Shown here piece by piece: positions 59,048 through 64,000 of a DNA stretch of 64,000 bases. Source of the stretch: JACRCT01 sp049841135 (GTDB lineage: Bacteria; Myxococcota; Myxococcia; Myxococcales; UBA5297); NCBI GenBank assembly GCA_049841135.1, contig JASGHK010000007.1, positions 310,001 through 374,000 on the forward strand, written 5' to 3'. The number at the start of each line of letters is the position of its first letter. Position 1 is the first letter of the stretch. Made by a program: the position numbers and the translations under genes. Under the pieces are notes generated by a model, which was not told the DNA's origin, searched no databases, and saw only the letters and a list, made by a program, of their open reading frames with translations.

Positions 59048-59401
59048 ATGGCAGAACGCCCCGAACCCCTCTCCGAGATCCTCCCGCTGGCGAAGCTCGT
59101 CGTCGTCGCCGAGGTCGTCGAGGCCCACGGTGGCGAGACGCCCGAGCCGACCCGGCGCCTGCCCATCGGCGCGGCGCCCAAGCTCCCGGAGCAGAAGGTC
59201 CGCCTCAAGGTCACCCGCACGCTCTTCGGCCCGGAGCAGGCGGAGCTCGCCGTGGTCAAGCCCGTCGCCGGCTACGTGCTGGCGCCCGGCGTGAAGGGCC
59301 CCTTCCTCATCGACGGCTCCCAGCCCGTCCCCCAGATCCTCGGCCGCTACGGCCCCGACACCTACCCGCTCGCCGTCCTCGAGAAGGCGCTCGCGCGCTG
59401 A
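59048..59401 (+). CDS. Small protein of unknown function
   Basis: The protein has 117 residues with ATG at 59048. It has no signal peptide. The core (ILPLAKLVVVAEVVEAHGGE, KVRLKVTRTLFGPE, VLAPGVKGPFLIDG) looks like a beta-rich OB-like fold, similar to the early part of the protein at 56185. Function unknown. It is 18 bp upstream of the calpain-like gene. Confidence 0.6.
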   Translation: MAERPEPLSEILPLAKLVVVAEVVEAHGGETPEPTRRLPIGAAPKLPEQKVRLKVTRTLFGPEQAELAVVKPVAGYVLAPGVKGPFLIDGSQPVPQILGRYGPDTYPLAVLEKALAR

Positions 59402-59419
59402 AGTCCCGGAGACAAAGCC

Positions 59420-60773
59420 ATGCCCATCAACGTCAACGACCTGAAGTTCAAGCGGACCGGCACCAGAGATCGTCCTCGAGGGCAAGGCCGCTCCGGGCAC
59501 CACCATCAAGGCTGAAGATCTCTCGGTCGCGCCGTTCAAGCACGACTGGGGCAAGGACTCGTTCGCGACCGCCAAGGCCGACAAGAACGGCCACTTCAAG
59601 ATCACCATCAAGGGCGGCATCGACGGCGACAAGGTGCGGCTGAACGTCGGCGGCGCCAGCCAGGTGGTCACCGTGGACGCCGGGGGCAAGGACACGCGCC
59701 GCCCCGAGTTCAACGTCCAGGGCCTGCGCCTCACCGAGCAGGGCGGCGCCTACGCCTTCACCAGCGTCAGCAAGACGGCGACGGCCGGCGAGCCGGGCGA
59801 GGTGGTGCAGCTGACCAACATGCGCACCCAGAAGAAGCAGCTCGTCACGCTCGACGCGCAGGGGCTCCTCCCGGCCGGCACGCGCATCAGCGGCCAGCCC
59901 GGCGACGTCATCAACTTCGCCACCACCGACGGCAGCAACAACGCCGACTACAAGGACGACTGCGGCAACGTGGTCATCCTGGCGCCGAAGAACGCGGCCT
60001 CGCTCAAGGTCCCGTTCGAGCCCGCGCCGCTGCTGGAGGACCGCACCAAGGTCCAGTCGAGCAAGCTGAACGGCCAGCTCTTCGTCAACGGCGTCTCCCC
60101 GACCGATCCCGCGCAGGGCGGGGTCGGCGACTGCTACCTCGTGGCCAGCGCCGCCTCGCTGGCGCAGATGAGGCCCGAGGTGCTGGAGAAGATGATCAAG
60201 CAGAACCAGGACGGCACCTTCACCGTCACCTTCAAGCGCTACGACGCGCAGGCCAAGGCCTACGTCGACGACGCGGTGACCGTGACCAACAGCTTCCCGA
60301 ACAAGTACGGCCAGGTCACCTACGGCGGGTCGACGCAGAGCGGGGAGCTGTGGTTCAGCGTCCTGGAGAAGGCCTACGCCTCGTGGAAGGGCGGCTACGA
60401 CGCCATCCGCTCCGGCTACCCCTACGAGATCTTCGAGGCCACGATGGGCAAGGCGGGCAAGCACCTCGACCCGCGCATCGACTCGTCCGACAAGGTCTTC
60501 AAGGCCATCAAGACCGCCACCGACAAGAAGCAGCCGATGGTGGCCTGGACCGCGCCCGACAACACCGCCAAGCCCTTCTCCGGCACCGGCCTCGTCGGCG
60601 ACCACGCCTACACGGTCATGGGCGCCGAGGAGAAGGACGGCAAGAAGTTCGTCACGCTGCGCAACCCGTGGGCGTGCACCGAGCCCACCGGAAACGGCAA
60701 GGACGACGGCGTCTTCACGCTCCCGCTCGAGACGTTCGTGAAGTACTACGACGGCGTGGGCATCGCGCAGTAG
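59420..60773 (+). pseudogene. Calpain-like C2 cysteine protease, one frameshift
   Basis: Deleting one A at about 59465 (ACCAGAGATC for ACCGAGATC) gives 450 residues from ATG 59420. The N-terminal 230 residues are beta-rich (KFKRTGTEIVLEGKAAPG; FKITIKGGIDGDKVRLNVGG). The C-terminal part has the papain/calpain triad: Cys238 in GGVGDCYLVASAASL, His395 in GDHAYTVMG and Asn415 in LRNPWACTEPTGN. It lacks a Sec signal. Bacterial calpains are mostly secreted or surface virulence/predation proteases. As sequenced, the uninterrupted frame begins at about 59634 and contains the whole catalytic domain. Confidence 0.82.
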
Positions 60774-60844
60774 GCGCGAACCTGCCGGCCGAGCCCCCGG
60801 ATTGCCGGCCTCGTGCAAAGTCGCCTCGGGGCTCGCGCCGGGTT

Positions 60845-60893
60845 CCCCCTCTCCGCTTGCCCGCTTGCCGGAGAGGAGGTCAGGGGGTGAGGC
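60845..60893. repeat. CCCCCTCTCC-type palindromic repeat, copy 3
   Basis: CCCCCTCTCCGCTTGCCCGC and TTGCCGGAGAGGAGGTCAGG, then GGGTGAGGC, match the hairpin at 2126-2165 and 2324-2366. It lies between the convergent calpain-like and acyl-CoA ligase genes, where a transcription terminator is expected. Confidence 0.65.
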
Positions 60894-60899
60894 TCGGCC

Positions 60900-62771
60900 T
60901 CAGTCGAAGCTCTGCCCGTCGTACATGGCGTCGATCTGCACCTTGTACTTCTCGCCCACCACCTTGCGCTTCACGGAGAGCTTCGGCGTCAGCTCACCGG
61001 TCTGCTGCGTCCAGTCGGTGTCGAGGATGGTGAACTTCTTGATCGTCGCGTAGGACGGCAGCCGCCCGTTGAGCGCGTCGACGGCCTTCTGGATCCGCTC
61101 GCGCACCTCCGGCCGCCGACACAGCTCGGCGTACGAGAGGCTGCCCAGCTTCAGCTCCGCGGCGAACTTGGCGACGTTCTCCTCGTTGACCGTGAAGAGC
61201 GCGCTCACGAAGCGGCGCCGGTCGCCGATGATCGACACCTGGCTGACCAGCGGCTCGGTCTTGAGCGCGTTCTCCAGCTCCTGCGGGGCGATGTACTTGC
61301 CGCCGCTGGTCTTGATGAGGTCCTTCTTGCGGTCGGTGATGCGCAGGTAGCCGTCGGGGTCGATCTCCCCGATGTCGCCCGAGTGGAACCAGCCGTCCTG
61401 GTCGAGCACGGCCTCGGTCTCCTTGGGCAGCTTGTAGTAGCCCTTCATCACCTGCGGCCCGCGCAGGAGGATCTCCCCGTCCTCGGCGATGCGGCACTCG
61501 GTGCCCTTGAACGGAGGGCCCACGGTCCCGAGCTTGATCTTCTCGATGCGGTTGACGTGCGTCGGCGCGCTGGTCTCGGTCAGGCCGTAGCCCTCGAGGA
61601 TGACCAGCCCGGCCTGCTCGAAGAAGTAGGCGATCTTCTTGGAGAGCGGCGCGCCGCCGGAGACGAACACCTTCATGTGCCCGCCGAAGCGGTCCTTGAG
61701 CTTGGCGGCGATCTTGGCGAAGACCAGCCGCTTGGCCAGCGCCCACTGCGGGCTCGAGTACTCGCGTCCCTCGTTGCGGGCGTTGGCGTACTCCTCGAAC
61801 AGCCCCATCGCCCAGTGGAACAGCCGTCCCTTGAGCCCCGGAGCGGCGCCGCCGTCGCTCGTCACCTTGCTGTAGGCCTTCTCGAAGACGCGCGGCACCG
61901 CCGGCATCACCGTGGCCTTGACCTCGGCCGCGTTGTCGACGGCCTTCTCCACCGCCTCGGCGAACGCGATGGCGAAGCCCAGCCGCAGCCAGGTCTGCTG
62001 GAAGACGCGGGCGAACGAGTGGGCCAGCGGCAGGAAGAGCAGCATGATGTCGGTCGCCGCCAGCACGCCGACGTCCTCGATGGCCTCCGACTGGTAGAGC
62101 CAGGCGCCGTGCGTGAGCATCACGCCCTTGGGGACGCCGGTGGTGCCCGAGGTGTAGAGGACGACGTTGAGGTCGTCCTTCTGGAGCTTGGCCACCCGCT
62201 CCTCGAACGCCTTCGGCGCGTCCTTGGCCGCTGCCGCGCCCTGGGCTTCGAGCTCGCCCATGCCGAGGCGCTTGGCCGACGGGTCGGAGGCCTGCTCGAA
62301 CGAGATGAACTTCTCGACGCCAGGGGTCTTGTTGGCGATGGCCTGCAGCCTCGTCCAGCGGCCCTGCGTCTTACCCTCCGGCTTGTCGTGGTCGTAGAAG
62401 ACGACCTTCGCGCCCGAGTCGTTGATGAGGTACGCCGTCTCCTCGGGCGTGTTCGACGCGTAGATGGGGACGGTCACCGCCTGCGCGGCGGCGATGGCGA
62501 AGTCGGCGACGCACCAGTCGTAGCTGGTGTTGGCGAAGACGCAGATGCGGTCGCCCGGCTGGACGCCGAGCTTCACCAGGCCGTCCGAGACCTTGCGCAC
62601 GCGGGCGACCAGGTCCGCCCAGGTGAATTCCTTCCAGACGCCGCCGATCTTCTGCTTGGCCGCTACCCGGGTGGCGCTGGCGGCGCCGTGCCACAGCATC
62701 CAGTCGATGAGCGTGCGAGCCTGCGACGGGCCCGCCAGCGGAGAGTTGCCAAGGTTGGTCTTCGCGATCAC
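60900..62771 (-). CDS. Long-chain acyl-CoA ligase (AMP-forming)
   Basis: The protein has 623 residues. A GTG start at 62771 was chosen because GGAGG lies 6 bp upstream (GAGGGAGGCGAACGTG). An upstream TTG at 62786 is possible. Motifs are LYTSGTTGVPKGVMLTH (P-loop), GYGLTETSAP, GWFHSGDIGEIDPDG and ITDRKKDLIKTSGGKYI with the terminal catalytic Lys expected near the end. It activates fatty acids to acyl-AMP then acyl-CoA (FadD15-type). Length is typical. Confidence 0.93.
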   Translation of the reverse strand: MIAKTNLGNSPLAGPSQARTLIDWMLWHGAASATRVAAKQKIGGVWKEFTWADLVARVRKVSDGLVKLGVQPGDRICVFANTSYDWCVADFAIAAAQAVTVPIYASNTPEETAYLINDSGAKVVFYDHDKPEGKTQGRWTRLQAIANKTPGVEKFISFEQASDPSAKRLGMGELEAQGAAAAKDAPKAFEERVAKLQKDDLNVVLYTSGTTGVPKGVMLTHGAWLYQSEAIEDVGVLAATDIMLLFLPLAHSFARVFQQTWLRLGFAIAFAEAVEKAVDNAAEVKATVMPAVPRVFEKAYSKVTSDGGAAPGLKGRLFHWAMGLFEEYANARNEGREYSSPQWALAKRLVFAKIAAKLKDRFGGHMKVFVSGGAPLSKKIAYFFEQAGLVILEGYGLTETSAPTHVNRIEKIKLGTVGPPFKGTECRIAEDGEILLRGPQVMKGYYKLPKETEAVLDQDGWFHSGDIGEIDPDGYLRITDRKKDLIKTSGGKYIAPQELENALKTEPLVSQVSIIGDRRRFVSALFTVNEENVAKFAAELKLGSLSYAELCRRPEVRERIQKAVDALNGRLPSYATIKKFTILDTDWTQQTGELTPKLSVKRKVVGEKYKVQIDAMYDGQSFD

Positions 62772-63100
62772 GTTCGCCTCCCTCAAAGCTCCAATAGGCC
62801 GGCATCGTCGCAGGCGCTCGTCGCGTCGCTACGCTGTCGTGGCCCCAATTCGGGCGTCTGTCGTCGAGGCGACTGCCGCTGCAGTCTCCCGCCCCACGAA
62901 CTATTTAATGGATGCCGCGGCCGCCCGCACGTTCGACTGCTTGCTGACGGGCTGGCGCCTGCCGCGCTGCGTCAGGATGGGCGCCGATCGCGCGCGATCC
63001 GATGAGGGCCGGTCTGCTCACGGTCGCCAGGGTACCGAGCGCTGCCGCTTCGCGAAGAGCGAAGAGCAGGCCGAAGCACGGGATCGCCGCGGGCAAGGTG
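62772..63100. other. Intergenic region of 329 bp
   Basis: No gene is supported. The most notable part is the AT-richer CTATTTAATGG at about 62901-62911, which could belong to a promoter for the acyl-CoA ligase gene on the minus strand or be chance. No repeats found elsewhere in the window occur here. Confidence 0.45.
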
Positions 63101-63622
63101 TCAGTGCATGAGGCCCTGGCCAAGCAGATACGCAACCACCGCGGTCGGGACGCCGGTGACCCCGGAGAGAAGCACGCTGGCAACCGACTTCACGCGGGAC
63201 TGAGTGGCGAAGAAGCTCCAACCGGCGCAGAAGGTCCCGACGACGCCGCTCGCGAACCAGAAGGCCAGGAGGGCGTAGAACGCCGGGTCGTGGTCACGGA
63301 GCCTCAGCACGAGGGCGAGGGCCGGCACTCCGACCAGCGCCGCGACGCACAGCCCCGAAACGCCCACCGCGCGCCAGTAGCGGCGGTTGGCCAGGTCTTC
63401 AGGCGACACGGCAACCGAGGCGTCGAGCGCATCGTCCACGACCACGAGTGGAAGCGTCGCCGGTCGCGGCGGCGAGGAAGGCTTGGAGGATCGGGAGGGC
63501 CGGGCCCCCAGCCGTACCTGGTGCAGCTCGCAGCGCTCGTCACCCTGCGCAGCGGCCCGGTCGCAGCCGGGCTCGATGCAGGAAGGCGTTGGCGGCGCCG
63601 GACGCTCGGACTCGAAAGGCAT
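63101..63622 (-). CDS. Small membrane protein with N-terminal zinc-finger-like motif
   Basis: The protein has 173 residues with ATG at 63622-63620. Near the N-terminus CIEPGCDRAA and GDERCELH give a C/C...C/H cluster that may bind zinc. After a Pro/Ser-rich linker, about three hydrophobic helices follow (WRAVGVSGLCVAALVGVPAL; FYALLAFWFASGVVGTF; VTGVPTAVVAYLLGQ). The last residues are GLMH. Family unknown. Confidence 0.65.
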   Translation of the reverse strand: MPFESERPAPPTPSCIEPGCDRAAAQGDERCELHQVRLGARPSRSSKPSSPPRPATLPLVVVDDALDASVAVSPEDLANRRYWRAVGVSGLCVAALVGVPALALVLRLRDHDPAFYALLAFWFASGVVGTFCAGWSFFATQSRVKSVASVLLSGVTGVPTAVVAYLLGQGLMH

Positions 63623-63714
63623 GCGGCTTCCATTTGATCAGACAGGCTGCAGGAAGGCACCCGCAGCCTGACCCGAAGCCCGCAGCCCGAGGCCCGCAGC
63701 CCGAGGCCCGCAGC

Positions 63715-64000
63715 CTAGTGCGCCAGGAAGCGCTCGACCTCGATGGCCGCCATGCAGCCGGTGCCCGCGGCGGTGATGGCCTGGCGGTAGACCGAGTCCT
63801 GCACGTCGCCGGCGGCGAAGACGCCCGGGACGCTGGTGCGCGTCGTGCCCGCCTGCGTCTTGACGTAGCCCTTGTCGTCGAACTCGAGCTTGCCCTTGAA
63901 GACCTCGGTGTTGGGCTTGTGGCCGATGGCGACGAACAGGCCCTGCGCCTCGACCTTGGTCACGGCGCCGGTCTTGACGTTCTTGATCATCGCGCCTTGC
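63715..64000 (-). CDS. trxB: Thioredoxin reductase, C-terminal part (window edge)
   Basis: About 95 residues are visible before the right edge. The conserved C-terminal TrxB pattern is clear: GLFVAIGHKPNTEVFKG, SVPGVFAAGDVQDSVYRQ and AITAAGTGCMAAIEVERFL. The FAD-binding GDVQD block and the final helix define the family. The redox CxxC domain lies outside the window. Confidence 0.93.
   Translation of the reverse strand, partial: QGAMIKNVKTGAVTKVEAQGLFVAIGHKPNTEVFKGKLEFDDKGYVKTQAGTTRTSVPGVFAAGDVQDSVYRQAITAAGTGCMAAIEVERFLAH

Noticed and set aside
60845..60893. Intrinsic terminator call at the hairpin
   Set aside because: The hairpin is GC-rich but has no T-run, so it is listed as repeat only.

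Overview
The window is 64 kb of GC-rich DNA (roughly 65-70% G+C by eye) with dense genes on both strands. It most likely comes from a myxobacterium (Myxococcota). Support includes a MYXO-CTERM-type protein tail, DUF4215-type and MopE-type cysteine-rich repeats, choice-of-anchor D, IPT/TIG and Kelch surface proteins, an FHA-linked sigma-54 activator, two orphan methyl-accepting chemotaxis proteins and many lipoproteins. I see no rRNA, tRNA, CRISPR array, phage module or intact transposase gene.

Layout. 1-6.8 kb: a cysteine-rich fragment, a TPR protein with two cyclic-nucleotide domains, a frameshifted ATP-grasp peptide ligase, a PAS histidine kinase with a receiver domain, and an iron-dependent alcohol dehydrogenase. 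7-12.5 kb: an outer-membrane-like protein, a CHAP peptidoglycan hydrolase, membrane proteins and an acidic unknown. 12.5-20 kb: mfd, a chemoreceptor and the FHA/sigma-54 activator. 20-24.7 kb: a large Kelch/cysteine-rich lipoprotein bracketed by direct repeats, followed by a 116-bp tandem array. 24.6-34.4 kb: a HAD phosphatase, a DUF4442 protein, a giant MYXO-CTERM protein, a DinB-like protein, an esterase, a YfhO-like membrane protein and a GNAT. 34.6-45 kb: a cluster of surface lipoproteins (VWA; ASH/PKD/YfaP-like; two Dickkopf-like cysteine-rich proteins; IPT/TIG), mostly joined by start/stop overlaps. 45-52.7 kb: RNase HI, a histidine kinase, SRPBCC, small secreted proteins, an L,D-transpeptidase-like protein, a second chemoreceptor and thiL. 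52.7-57.2 kb: an ECF sigma factor operon. 57.3-64 kb: a lipoprotein, thiD, a calpain-like protease, an acyl-CoA ligase and the end of trxB.

Two patterns run through the window. First, seven genes are broken by thirteen single-base frameshifts. Every one is an insertion, nine fall inside GATC or GAGCTC, and removing one base at each restores full-length family members, so I read them mainly as systematic sequence errors or an unusual mutational process. Second, several dispersed repeat families occupy intergenic gaps and in places have entered coding sequence, notably mfd, the IPT/TIG lipoprotein and the HAD phosphatase.

The most system-like unit is the 36.0-45.1 kb lipoprotein operon, which I interpret as a cell-surface assembly of unknown function.
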